A stretch of 64,000 nucleotides of DNA from Antedon mediterranea. Taxonomy: Eukaryota; Echinodermata; Crinoidea; Comatulida; Antedonidae. The position numbers and the translations under genes were made by a program. The stretch spans positions 20,618,922 through 20,682,921 of the forward strand of contig NC_092678.1 in NCBI RefSeq assembly GCF_964355755.1, in the 5' to 3' direction. The notes under the pieces were generated by a model. That model did not search any database. It was not told the DNA's origin and was given only the letters and a program-made list of their open reading frames with translations. This document shows positions 20,695-32,407 of the stretch, piece by piece (position 1 is the stretch's first letter; every line of letters begins with the position of its first letter).

Positions 20695-22172
20695 TGTTAG
20701 ATTTCCTTGGCTGTATTGTGATAGTATCAGAGTATGTGGTTTAAATGAAGTACAAAAAGTAATTGGAAAATACACGCGTAAAAGATACAATGAGACTTCA
20801 TTAGTAAACAATGCAGTCATAAATGTAGTTGATGTGCGTAATGTATTCGCCAAAGTAAAGCCTAGTAAAAGTACTGGCCCTGATGGAATTGGAAATCGTG
20901 TTATTAAATACTGCAACCAAGAGTTGGCACCGATATATACCAAACTTTTTAATGAGAGTTTAGCAAGTGGTACAGTGCCCAATCAATGGAAAACGGCCTG
21001 TATCTCACCAATTCCTAAGATAAAAAATCCCAAGGAACTTAATGACTATAGGCCAATAGCTATCACATCCAATGTTGGTAAGTGCCTAGAAAAGATTGTA
21101 CTCAGGCAGTTGCTTGATCAGACCAAATTTTTTCTCGATCCTCTCCAATTTGCCTATCAGAGTAATAGAAGTGTTGAAGATGCTGTGCTCTTCCACTTAC
21201 ATAATATTTACCAACATTTAGATGTGCCTAAATCATATGTAAGATGTTTGTATATAGATTTTTCTAGTGCTTTTAATACCGTTGAACCTGGTTCATTAGT
21301 ACGCAAACTTAAAGAAAAGAACATAAGCGACACATTGACTTCATGGATATATATTTTTTTAACAATATGGTTCCAGTATGTTAAACTAAACGGTATTTTA
21401 TCTGATAAAAGAACTGTTACCATTGGCACGCCACAAGGGTCTGTTATCTCCCCAATGTTGTTTTCACTGTTCACCAGCAGTTTCAGAGCCAATTCAAATG
21501 AATGTTGTACAGTATAGTAAAATATGCAGATGACACAGTCATCACTGGATACATTACTGGCAATGATGAAACAAGCTATAGACAACTAGGGTGTTATTTT
21601 TATCACTGGTTCTGCAATAACAACCTGAAACTAAACATAAAGAAAACAAAAGAAATGCAAATTGATTTTAGGAAAATTACAGAACCCTTAGAACCTCTGA
21701 TTATAAATGAAAATGAGATTGAAGTAGTAAATGAGTACAAATATCTGGGTTGCATAATTGACAATAAGCTAAATTGGATAAATAATGTAAATAAAGCCAC
21801 ATGCAAAGCCAACCAAAGGATGTTTATTTTAAGAAAAATGAAGTACATACAAATTGACAAAACTATACTTAAATTGTTTTATAACTCTGTAATTCTCAGT
21901 GTTTGTTTTAATGGTAATACAATGCAAAAAAATCGAATAGGAAATAGAGCAATTAGATTAGTAGGAGAGCACTTACCTGATGTTGAATAAAGAAATTATG
22001 TTAAAAAAAGTAAAAAGTATCATTGATGATGAAACACATCTTCTTCACAAACAATTTGCTCTCATGAATTCTGGCATAGGACTACGTGCACTTAATACCA
22101 AAACAAAACGGCGGTTTAGGTGCTCATTTGTACCTAATGCTATACACTTATATAACTCCAGAGTACAAAGAT
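20695..22172 (+). pseudogene. Rex1-like (CR1 group) non-LTR retrotransposon, broken
   Basis: Reverse transcriptase motifs run in order: KSTGPDGIGNRVI, DYRPIAITSNVGKCLEKI, LDPLQFAYQSNRSVEDAV, then block A YIDFSSAFNT, block B TPQGSVISPMLFSLFTS, block C YADDTVI, and NLKLNIKKTKEM with YKYLGCIID after it. The layout and the 'DPLQFAY.NRS..DA' words match Rex1/Babar-type elements. A stop falls between blocks B and C near 21517, where a short run (AGTATAGTA) looks like a 5-base insertion that shifts the frame. Another break occurs near 21950-21990, and the endonuclease half is absent. Inactive. Confidence 0.85.
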
Positions 22173-22199
22173 AAAATGTAACCGCTTTTTTTTATAGCT

Positions 22200-23330
22200 C
22201 ACGCATGTATTTTTAATGGACAATAAATGTATATTTAACTATATGACTATGACCATTTTACATTACTAGACAATTACCTTCAATTAACTGAACCATAAAC
22301 AGAATAATACATGTTTTTGTTTAACGCTAAAGCTTGAAATTGTTCGTAGGTCTATAAGAAACAAAATCAGTATAAATTAACGCAATACGTTTTAAATAAC
22401 TGACATTTTACTTCAATGTATGGGCGATCTAGTAGGCCTACTGAAAATAGGCCTACTAGAAAATTTGATCACAGAATAATAAAAAAAATTAAGGAAAACA
22501 AGGAGAGACTAAAACTAAAATTAAAATACGTCGTCGGCCTACAAAAGAAAATCAACGTAAAGGTTGTATTCAACATCTGTATTCTGTTACTGTAGATTTT
22601 ATAGTTAGCGTATGTTAAACTTGGCTCTATATTCTTCCCTGTTTTTGTTTCATGATTATTGGCTTTTTTTTTTCTGTTTTCTTACACGATGATTCGTTGG
22701 TACTTCTGTATATTATCATATATGATAATATTGCATACGGTAATAAAAACACTTCACATTTCTCGCAAGAAAGACGAGAAACTTGTTTATTTGTTGCTTT
22801 ATGAAGCTATCCTTCAGGCCTTGTCTTTTTAAAAATGTAGGTGTGCTACATATTGCACTCCTCAATACATTCAGTGGTGCGGTAGGTGTGCCGTTTGTAT
22901 TTTGGTGTGTAGAAGTTTACAAAATGTAAGTGTGTTGTAAATCACACATTACTCAAGGGCAGTTTAGGAGTGTGTTAGGTGTACGCACTCGCTCACCTGA
23001 AAAGAAAATGACTGATTCTTGCAGAAATTTACAGACATTTAAAATATACACCCATGAGAGGAGATGTGGTAGAGGAAAGAGGCAAAACGTAATTTTATTT
23101 ACATTCGGTTACTGGTAAACGACAGCTATATGATTATAACGTGTGGTGTACTACTATGTGATAACAGCGTGCAAATTAATAAACACACCAATGTAAATAC
23201 ACCGTATCATGTGACAATTTAAAGATATCAGATTTGAGATAAAAAGCTATTCAAACATAACTGGCTAGCTCCATTAGTTATTAGTATACTAGGTGGACGT
23301 TGTCGTTGCAAGAACAGAGCGCGAAACGTT
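22200..23330. other. Intergenic, no gene seen; likely caveolin upstream region
   Basis: AT-rich, with AGGCCTACT repeats near 22430-22460 and a TATTATCATATATGATAATA palindrome near 22709-22728. No clear TATA/Inr pair was identified, so no promoter is called. Confidence 0.4.
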
Positions 23331-23335
23331 CAAAC

Positions 23336-24962
23336 ATGGCTGACCAACCTGAGTACACAGACGAAAGCACTTCGTCTTCAAAAGATAAATCAGAAAAGAA
23401 GAAGCAGAAGAAGCAGAAAAAAGAGAAAAAAGAGAAAGAACAAACTGAACTGGTGATTCCTGATGACGTCCACATAGACATGAACGATAGAGATCCTGAG
23501 CACATTAATGAAGATGTTAAGGTAAAGTTTTGTCTACACTATCAAACCAGTTTGATGTGCCCAAATATGGTAGTGATATGCCCAGATATGGTAGTGATAT
23601 GATATCTTCATGTCCATATATAGGCACATATTGCAATTATGTAGACTGCAGCTGTATACTCCGGTGGCCATATTCACCATCCACACTCATCGGCTAAGGG
23701 AAACGCTTTTGTGATTTGGTGAATACGGCCACTGTTCTTTAATGCTTTGTATTTATGTAGGCCTCCCGGTAGGCCTACTATCGTGAAATTTGAAATTCAT
23801 CAACAACATAATCCATAACAGAGGCGGGTGTTTTGCTCTCTTAACTGTGAACATTAATTGTATAGGGTCTTAAGTTGTAATTGAGTAGGCCTTGCCTTAT
23901 TAACAATGCATGTGAACCACTTCTTTTAATAATAACGTTAACGGACGTGCCGGAATGTGGTAAAAAATAATCATCATTGTGAAATGCCAAACATTCAAAC
24001 CTAATCACAACTTCAACCTTAGCTATCACCGTAGATAGGGGTGGGTCCACACTAAACTAATATTTAGCGATACAGATTAGGATTAAATTCATTCATGACA
24101 ACACATTTACAAAAAACTAATACTGATCTTCCACATCAGATGGACACTTAGTCGATACAACATGACAAGATGTATTACTATCGATTAAAATAGTATAGGC
24201 CTACTTGCTTTTATACATGTTTTTTTATTATTTACATTACTAACTGACCCTATTGTGTTAAAGTGAGTGGATAATATAATATAAAACAATATTGGTTCCA
24301 ATGGTCTTATCTGATGAACTTATCAATAGCTAAGATAAAAAGTATACACGTTTGACAAATAAACAACACTTGACACTTTCCAATACTTGTACAATTATAA
24401 AAAGGGGAGTGTCAGAAAGAATACTGACATTGTTCAATATTGTAGGGTTTGTCTTACTTACAAAAGTGTTAATAGAACAACATTAGAACGCTTAAGCTCT
24501 GTCTACACTATCAAACTTTATGTGACAACAAAATATGATGACCTCATATCACCACCATACAAAATTCAAAGTCTTTAATACATCAAAATAACTTTGATAA
24601 AATGAATACATGTTTTCTTGTAGGTTGCTTTCGAAGATATATTCGCCGAGCCAGAAGACCTCCACAGTCAAGACAAGACTTGGCTGAAAAGCTATCAGAC
24701 ATTCCGAGGAACAAAATCCTGGTGTTACAACTGTCTGACATCGATCTGCGCCATACCAGCTGCGTTCTGTTGGGGTCTTGAATTTGCTTGTCTGAGTTTC
24801 TATCACATCTGGTGTGCCGTCCCGTGTCTCCATGACTTCAAGATTTTCTTGAAGTGTACTGGTGAGATCTGGTCTATCTGTATACACACCTTCTTTGATC
24901 CATGCTATTCTTCTGTCGCTTTGACGTTTTCAAGAATTAATGTGGATTTTCATCAAGCCTGA
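23336..24962 (+). CDS. CAV: Caveolin (two exons, 174 residues)
   Basis: Exons 23336-23521 and 24624-24962, phase 0, donor AAG/GTAAAG, acceptor TTCTTGTAG. Caveolin is a hairpin membrane protein that oligomerises into caveolae and binds cholesterol and signalling partners. The signature is clear: NEDVK then VAFEDIFAEPED (the caveolin FEDVFAEP motif), a scaffolding-like segment DKTWLKSYQTFRGTKSWCYN, the hydrophobic hairpin CAIPAAFCWGLEFACLSFYH, then IWCAVPC and SICIHTFFDPCYSSVALTF, and the end SRINVDF. Length is close to vertebrate CAV1 (178). The ATG at 23336 is the first and has A at -3. Unusual: an N-terminal run of Lys/Gln/Glu (residues about 21-36) just before the conserved part, and a truncated MITE five bases inside the intron. 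Confidence 0.93.
23526..23635. repeat. MITE family B, copy 7 (right end missing), in caveolin intron
   Basis: Left terminus TTGTCTACACTATCAAACC starts a few bases after the exon 1 donor. The two 21-bp units and CATGTCCATATATAGGCACAT follow, and the element then stops without its right terminal repeat. Confidence 0.75.
23657..23738. repeat. Inverted repeat, 16-bp arms
   Basis: GGTGGCCATATTCACCA pairs with TGGTGAATACGGCCACT, with a loop of roughly 45 bases; one mismatch. In the caveolin intron. A small foldback element is possible. Confidence 0.55.
24493..24562. repeat. MITE family B, copy 8 (left end only)
   Basis: TAAGCTCTGTCTACACTATC, TTTATGTGACAACAAAATATG and CCTCATATCACCACCATA are recognisable; the right half is gone. 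In the caveolin intron, 60 bases before exon 2. Confidence 0.7.
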
Positions 24963-27900
24963 CAGAAAGAATTGTTCCGGAAAGCAGAGCACACAATCTT
25001 TAAAAACAATGAATTAATCATAATCACACTACCATTACGTAATTTATTATTTATAATTAATTATAATAATTAACCAATTAAACAATATAGGGATATACTC
25101 TTTGATCTCCGGAGCTCACCATCCTGGTGTTATATTTTCTTGATACAAGAAATGCTCATGATATATATAATGAATTGCATGTTTTTAGAAAAATGGAAAT
25201 ATATTTCCCACAATCACATTTTTTCCAATCTCCTGCTTACAATCATGGCATGGCATTATCATTTTAATTTCGGATAATGATTTACTAAATAATAGTTATG
25301 TTCACTGTGACTTTGTATCTACAATATGACTTATGTTACTGATTGAACTGCGGTAAAGTAGAGAAATATCGATCAGAATTCTACAATTGAATTAGGTATA
25401 AAATAATAACCGTTTAATACACAGTACCCTTTCAATTATGTTGTAAGAACTATTAATTACTGTCATCCGTATCTATAATTTCAAAAGCACGTACGTTTTT
25501 TTAAAATGTAAATAAAAAAAGAAACCAATGCACAGTGTATGAGAGATATTTTGGGATTGTGCCCACACCACAGCTTTTGCACAAATTTTGCTAAAATGTC
25601 TATGGCAGGTGAAATAACTTCTTTGCTTGGCAAAATAAAATTTGCTCAAGTATATAATACATTTGTTCGTTTGTTTGTTGTTTGTTTGCACGATAGCATG
25701 TGACAGTTAATGGTTCTGAAATAACAGTGCAGGAAATGCTATTTATGTAATTTCTCTTTCATTAGCGAATATTCACGCGAATCGAACATTCCTGAGTTAT
25801 AGTTGCGCAGTTTTTTCACAAAAGTAGATGAATATATTAATACGCATGCGCATTAGTGAGCACTTCAGATTCGCGAGAAAATGGGAGATCAATGACACAA
25901 CTCTGGTGCGTCAACTCAGTGTTATGCTTTCTATACTCAACACAAGAAATGCTTAAGCGTCATGAATCCAAACCTTCGCACTGTTTTCGCAAAAGCGAGG
26001 ATAATCAGGTGAACAACAAACTTGTTTTTCCATGATAAAAACTAAAATATTTTTAACCACATGAAGCACAACGTAAATAGAAACCCGTAGCGCGTCCCAA
26101 ACGACAGAGGGCGGTAAATACAAACTCAATACACAGAGCTATTATTTAAATACTGCCCTCCTTTTCTCCACACTGTCTATCATATTAATATTATAATATG
26201 TATATTGTGCACTGAAAAACCAAAACAGTGACGCTCAGCTGCATTTGCCAGACTGGATAGCTTGTTTTATTAGAAAAAAATGTTAACAAATCGAAGATAA
26301 ACGTCTCTTGCCCATAAAATATTGCAGTTACCAATATTAGAAAAACATAGAGGGCGGCATACAAATACCTACAAACAAAAAGTATTACGTTACTCGAATC
26401 AAACTCTGTTAATTTGGTGTAAGAACAAAAGATATAGAAAATAATCTTTATTTTAGAGAGAGCTATAAGACACAAACATCGGTGCCCTTTTTTTCAGAAC
26501 ATCTAATAATATTAATTATCAACTCTATGTTCGGACCGTCTCGTCTGTATGATTAAGCAATAACGCCTTCAAAATCGAATTTGTCAAATAGGTAATTTTT
26601 AGATATAAGCCTACTATAGGTATTCAGAATTAATAATTTTTGTTAAAATATCGTTAAAATAGTTTCGTAATTGAATCAAAGTATCTAACAATTTTTAAAT
26701 ACATTTTTGGTACGAAAAGCCTCTAAGTGTCTCCTGCGCCCCTTCTGGCTTGTTGACAAATACAAACAGGATGTAAAATTCACAACATTTATGTGAATTT
26801 TTGTAATCGATGAACAAAACCACATTTAGTGAATAAAAGAAAGAAATTATGCAGAGTATCCGCTAATTTCTAGTTTATTAGTAGTGTGTGTTGTCACCTA
26901 TGACCTTACATGACGTCATCCGAGAGAGCCGATTTTTTTTTTAAACTCGAGGCGCCCTTCAAAACAGAATCAAAACCCGTCGCGAATTTTTATGATGGCC
27001 GCCAAGGAGAAAACTGTAATGTGTATGTAGGCTTTGGAATAACTGATTGGTACGAAACTTGGATGAAATTAAAATTAGCACTGAAATAAATTATGTACCG
27101 CCACGAAAACACGTAGAATATAATATCGGTAGGTTATCGTTTTGTTAAATATGAAAATGAATGGTATTTAAGCGTGTGCATTATCTACTGGAGTGATTTA
27201 GTTTTGACTTTCTCACGAAACATTTCAAATGTTGACCGGCTTACCGCGTAGGCCTAGTACATAGTAGTAGGCCTAGGCTGGTGGTAGTTGTTTGTTTCCT
27301 ACTGCTGTGTACCTATCCAGACCACTGCCAGAGAGGAGTGGGTGTTGGTATACATATGCCTAGCCTAAGATCTAGGGATGAGGGCCGAGTTGATTAGAAG
27401 CGACCTGTATATAGGCCTAGGCTAGTAGTAGTAGTGCATTGTGCATTGAATGGTAAAAAAGTTATTGTTATTATTCCACTGCTGCTGGAGTGGAGAATGG
27501 AGGTGGTACGGTCTTACCGTCATTTTGCATGCATTGTTTGTTTTACCTACTCAGACTACCCCCACTCAGGAGAGGTGTGTCATTTGTCCAATGCAGGTCA
27601 TACCTTATGAATACCATGACGCACCCCTGCATAAAAAAGGTGACTTTACTTTTAGGTGACAATCATTTACGTACCCATTTTCTTTTGACGCATTGATTGT
27701 GTTTGTGACAGTGTTGTTAATGGTGGTAGGTGATAAAGTGACTGACATTGACACACCATTGGTGACGTATCATTTAGGTTTTTTGACACACTCCTGCATC
27801 ATTAATTATTGGTAAATGACCCACCTCTCCCAGGGGTAGTATAGGCCCTAATGCATTTTGTATATTTACTGTGCAACATCACATCATCTAGATAATAATA

Positions 27901-28785
27901 CCCAATGAATACAAGGCTACAGATTAATTATTAAATTTATCTCGCTGAAGTAAAGTATTAGGCCTAGTAGTGGTCCGATTCCCCCACGATCCCTTCTACA
28001 ATAGATATAACTAATGTTATTTATAGCATGTCCTTCAAATTTATATCATTGGACAATTATACACCGACTAACAAACACATTATATAATCAGCTACAGTAT
28101 TAAATCTTTGTTAAACAGTAAACAAATGCCAATCATCCAATCATAAAAAAGCTTTAGTTTGATGGAAACCACAATTATCTTTGTTGTCAAATGTTTATAC
28201 ACTATTATTGATCTCGATGTTTTTTCCTTTTTTCCTCCTATTTCTCGTCACAAATTTGATCTATGCTCGAACTGTCTGTTTTCAATCTTCACTCTTTCCT
28301 AGATTCTGTTACGTTTGGAATGGTCTTCCTTGGCAAGTTTCGGGAATTTGAGACTAGTCTTCGCCAACACTATTTCCATTTCTAATTTCTCCTCTCCTTG
28401 CTTCTCTTCCTTTTGATTTTCCCTGGTCTGCTGTATTTTTTACATAACGTCTTAGATATTAATTTATCTAACCATTTTTTTTCTTAATTTTGCTATTTTA
28501 ATTTTTTTTTTTTACCATTTATATTATATTTATATTATATTTTATTTCTGTAAAGGAAAGTCTTTACACACTGATTGGGTTCGCTTTTGGCAATCCTGAC
28601 TTTTTGTTTCTTTTTGTATTTTTATGTATTCTGTTGTAATTGTAATAAAGACGATATTGAATTTAAAATCGAATCAAAAGCCCAGAATATTTAATGATCC
28701 TCCTTCCATGTAACTTTGCTACTTTAGTTAACCACATGACCAAGGCAGGAAGTTGTTGAACAAACCTGGAAACACTGTTGCAGAA
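24963..28785. other. Intergenic between caveolin and the KMT2E-like gene; no coding gene seen
   Basis: A fragment of dispersed repeat D lies at 25090-25160. 25780-27000 is relatively rich in CG dinucleotides. 27240-27450 has many TAGGCCTA octamers. Short frames here (for example 27450-27659) show no splice support or family motif. Confidence 0.45.
26935..27035 (+). promoter_or_regulatory. Candidate promoter or 5' noncoding exon of the KMT2E-like gene
   Basis: A CG-containing segment (CTCGAGGCGCCC, CCCGTCGCGAATTTTTATG) is followed by ATGATGGCCGCCAAGGAG, which resembles the ATGGCGGC-type YY1/initiator element of many animal housekeeping promoters. It lies about 5 kb upstream of the first coding exon, whose 5' side is a splice acceptor and therefore needs an upstream exon. 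No donor was fixed; this is a hint only. Confidence 0.25.
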
Positions 28786-28787
28786 AG

Positions 28788-28924
28788 TAAAGCTATCTCT
28801 ACACTATCAAACTTTATGTGGAAAAAAGGGTGATGTGCCCATGTACTGTATATGGACATAATGATGTCATCACTACCATATTTGGGCACATCACACTAGT
28901 TTGATAGTGTAGAGACAGAGCTTT
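28788..28924. repeat. MITE family B, copy 9 (well preserved)
   Basis: AAAGCTATCTCTACACTATC at left and GATAGTGTAGAGACAGAGC at right, with both terminal repeats complete, centre GGACATAATGATGTCATC and TA/TT-rich flanks. One of the clearest copies for defining the ends. Confidence 0.85.
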
Positions 28925-28929
28925 ATAAA

Positions 28930-31355
28930 CACAATCGGTGTTATTAGTAAATTTTATTAAAGCAAAAATTATGTTTTGATTATCAAATCTAATTATAGTA
29001 TTATTTGCAGGGTGAATTATTTAATTAGTTATATGATTTATTTTTGACAGATAATCCAATCTGCTTTTTTGCTGTCACTAGAAAAATAAAACACAAGTTT
29101 TTATTTTTGTTAATATTTGTTCGCTTTTCCTCATCCAACCAAGCACAAATTGGCTTATGATTTTTTTAATTGTTTTAACTTAAGTATATATCCAATGTGA
29201 ATTTAGAAGTACCTGGTACAAATTTGACTTAAGTATGAGAACAAACATTGACTGTTTGTCAATTTGTTATGATGCATGGGTTTTCAATTTGTTCAGTTTT
29301 ATAGTATAAAAAAAATAACTTAACTGTAACCCATCTAGTTTATATAAGGAATAAGGAAAATTAAATGAATGTAATCTATAATTATATTTATATTATATTA
29401 TGAAGTAGTCAACATACTGTACTAAAAACTAACAAAAAGACAGTGGTTTTTTGGTTGCGTTTGACACACTCCAGACAGTAAATTTTGCTTAATACTAAGT
29501 ACAATTATTATATTATCAGACCTTTTTCAAGTATGCACAAGGAGTGTGTTAATTACCGCCAGACCAGACAAACATTTGTTACGATTTTGCTGTTATGTAA
29601 TGTCCACCTTATGTTAAAATGGGAACTTTACATATTTATTTCAGATATCCAATATTTCTCTGCTGTTTCATCATTTAAAAAAATCTTTTTTTTTGTGTGT
29701 GTTCTTTAACATGTATTAAATGTAAACAATTAGTTTTTGCTAGTGCTGTAGCAGTTCAGTCTGTAAACTGCTGGTTTAAATTAAAGACTAACCTCCATAG
29801 ACTTAGGGGGTCTCTTATGACTGGCCTGGTCAAGGGTTCTCATTAATAATACTAGTCATCTGATGTACTGTAAGAATGGGAGTTGCAATGATGTAATTGA
29901 AGTAGAATATTATGTATAGGCACTTAATGTGAATGCTCCCAGTAACTGTACAAGCCTGGAGTAGTTACACTACAGTATCATAACCAAAAACATCCACTAA
30001 TGTCCTTCAATTGCAAAATTTTAGTCGATCAAAGCAAAGAAATACATTACAATACAGACTCAGTATGTCCACAACTGTTAGTGTTATAGCATTAGTTTTA
30101 TAGCATTCATTCTTCAGACATAATAAAATAAATAAATAAATTAACAATGTATAGTGTGTACTGTTAATGGTAATAATAAGAGGTAGAATATGTGGTTAAC
30201 AAGTTTGCTTAATATAACCAAGTACTAAGTTCGAATCCAAACACTGCCACAGTTAATAATGTCACCATGATAACGGGTCCAGTTAAAAATGTTACCAAGT
30301 TAGGGGCTTTAAGCCTAATCAATTAATTAGGTGTTCATTTGTTGAAATAAAAATGATTATTTTCTTGAAATCCAACATAAAATCTTGTTAGTTACCAATG
30401 GTAGAGCCAGCATATTTGTTCTCTTTCATCACAATTCTCATATACAGTATACAGTAATAATGATTTTTGGGCTGATGGTTTTCACCGACAATATTATTTA
30501 TAGAAGCTGCAAGCAATTGTTTATACATATACACAGTGTTATTTCATCAGCAATATTTACTGTAGTAGGTAAGTACTGTAAATCATTTTAATTTGGAAAC
30601 CACAACATGTACATGAACACTAATAGGGGCTACACTTGAATTTTACATTAAAAGTACATTGATTTTCTTTTTAAATATTTTTAGTGTAATGGTTTTGGAT
30701 CCATCAAACTTTTGTTTTTAAAATGTCCATTTGTTACTGTAGAGTTGATTAAATAATGATTTAAACATGCTACTGGATGCTGTTCAGTAATTCACTCTAT
30801 AATATATTTTAGAGGTCAGGTTGACTTTACTTCCCACAATGCAACAATTGTATGACTCATCACAGTTGTGTGTTTACTACAGTACAGAGGATGTTTATTT
30901 TCCAGGCTAATAATTTTTAGATTTGACACTGTATAATATAGTGTATACTGTACTATACTATAGAATTTACAATGAAAATATAATTCTAGATGCTTAATTT
31001 TTTAGTGTATAATAACATTTTTGTATTAAAATTTAATATTAAGTATTGCACAGAAATAATAAATGTATGGATACACACACAGACATTTATTAACTGTAAA
31101 TATTAAAGTACTCGAAAATATGCTGTGGTCTAGTATTGAATGAATGCTAAGTTGTACAATACAGCAGGATCTATCTTTAATGAGTAGAATAGGTGAGCAG
31201 TGAAGCGTGACCGCTTGTTCATCTGCATTTCAATGGGCCTATTATAATGCTAACAAAGAATTTGTATTGAACTGTAGCTCAATAATTCCCTTTGTTGGCA
31301 TTTAAACTTCAAAATTTACCTACTGTATGACAGCTAATGGGTATAGTACAGACTA
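28930..31355. other. Probable first intron or upstream DNA of the KMT2E-like gene; no coding segment seen
   Basis: AT-rich, many CTGTAC/GTACAG words, one tRNA-like SINE head at 30190. No splice-flanked open frame. Confidence 0.45.
30190..30335 (+). repeat. tRNA-derived SINE, copy 2
   Basis: A box TGGTTAACAAG at 30192-30202 and B box AGTTCGAATCC at 30229-30239 both fit the Pol III consensus. The body after the head (CACTGCCACAGTTAATAATG, TTAGGGGCTTTAAGCCTAAT) differs from copies 1 and 3, so it may be a related subfamily. Confidence 0.5.
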
Positions 31356-31360
31356 GTAGA

Positions 31361-31629
31361 TACTGTGAATCTACCACCATTCACCACAAAGAAATTACTG
31401 TGAATCTACCACCATTCACCACAAAGAAATTACTGTGAATCTACCACCATTCACCACAAAGAAATTACTGTGAATCTACCACCATTCACCACAAAGAAAT
31501 TACTGTGAATCTACCACCATTCACCACAAAGAAATTACTGTGAATCTACCGCCATTCACCACAAAGAAATTACTGTGAATCTACCACCATTCACCACAAA
31601 GAAATTACTGTGAATCTACCACCATTCAT
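31361..31629. repeat. 35-bp minisatellite, about 7.7 copies
   Basis: The unit TACTGTGAATCTACCACCAT plus TCACCACAAAGAAAT repeats at 31361, 31396, 31431, 31466, 31501, 31536, 31571 and (partial) 31606. All are nearly identical; one copy has CCGCC in place of CCACC. The high identity points to recent expansion. Confidence 0.95.
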
Positions 31630-32235
31630 GGTTTTAACTATTCTGTAGAATTTTCACTGTAAATTGTGTATACAGCAATACATTTGCATTAATTTATACA
31701 AATGGTGAATTTTAATGCATTGAATAATCAAAATAAAAATAATAAATAATGCATTAAATATTCAATATTATTATAACTAAATTAATAATTAATAAATAAT
31801 TATACAGAATCCGTAACTACTGTACAGTAGGCTGTGGTGAAATAGATTTATAATTAATATTCTGCTATTCAAGGCTCACATCAACAATTTACATTGTCTG
31901 ATATTAACATTGAATAGAACATTGGCATAAATTGGTCCGCTATCCATCTACACCTAGACGAAGTGATACAAATACTTTATCATACCGTCCTTACCATGAT
32001 AAGACAATGTTGTTAATAGTCAGTCTGTTTATAGTTTTTACTTTTGGTAATTGGTAGTCTAAATTACTTTATCACTGCAAGCATACCTCCATGGCATAGC
32101 TGTATCATTAATATATTATGGAGGTATTACTACAGTGTATTTATTTTATTCGTGCCTAGCTTACTCGGATAAACCAACAATTGCCCATGTTGAGTCTCTT
32201 ATGTTCTAATTTAGACTATTTTTGTATTTTCACAG

Positions 32236-32407
32236 ACACACCCACCTGCAAAGGTAGCCATGTCCTTTGACCCGGGGGTAAAGTCTAGCAACCTTACCCC
32301 AGCGCCAGTTCAACAATGGTCAATAAATGCGTAATGAGTATTACACTGAACTTACTAGCAACAGCTGCAGACAGCGCCCCCTATGTTACGATGGCTGCAG
32401 GATCAGA
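32236..32407 (+). other. First coding exon of the KMT2E-like gene with 98 bases of 5' UTR
   Basis: Acceptor TTTTCACAG ends at 32235; donor A/GTAAGAA at 32408. The coding part [20 protein letters not shown] then AAGS matches the N-terminus shared by KMT2E proteins (MSI..., ...MAAGSEPE). The acceptor shows that at least one noncoding exon lies further upstream. Confidence 0.85.
32260..32334 (+). promoter_or_regulatory. Upstream ORF in the KMT2E-like 5' UTR, stop overlapping the start codon (TAATG)
   Basis: The 24-codon frame MSFDPGVKSSNLTPAPVQQW...INA opens at 32260, in the same exon as the main start, and its TAA (32332-32334) shares one base with the main ATG at 32334. A second, in-frame ATG with strong context (AACAATGG) is at 32316. 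Such a layout could allow termination-reinitiation control; that is inference. Confidence 0.5.

Noticed and set aside
27450-27696. Two overlapping frames (MVKKLLLLFHCCWSG..., MENGGGTVLP...)
   Set aside because: No splice sites in matching phase, no conserved motif, and they lie in a TAGGCCTA-rich noncoding stretch.
31361-31629. CRISPR-like array
   Set aside because: The units are contiguous 35-bp repeats without unique spacers, in an animal genome: a minisatellite.
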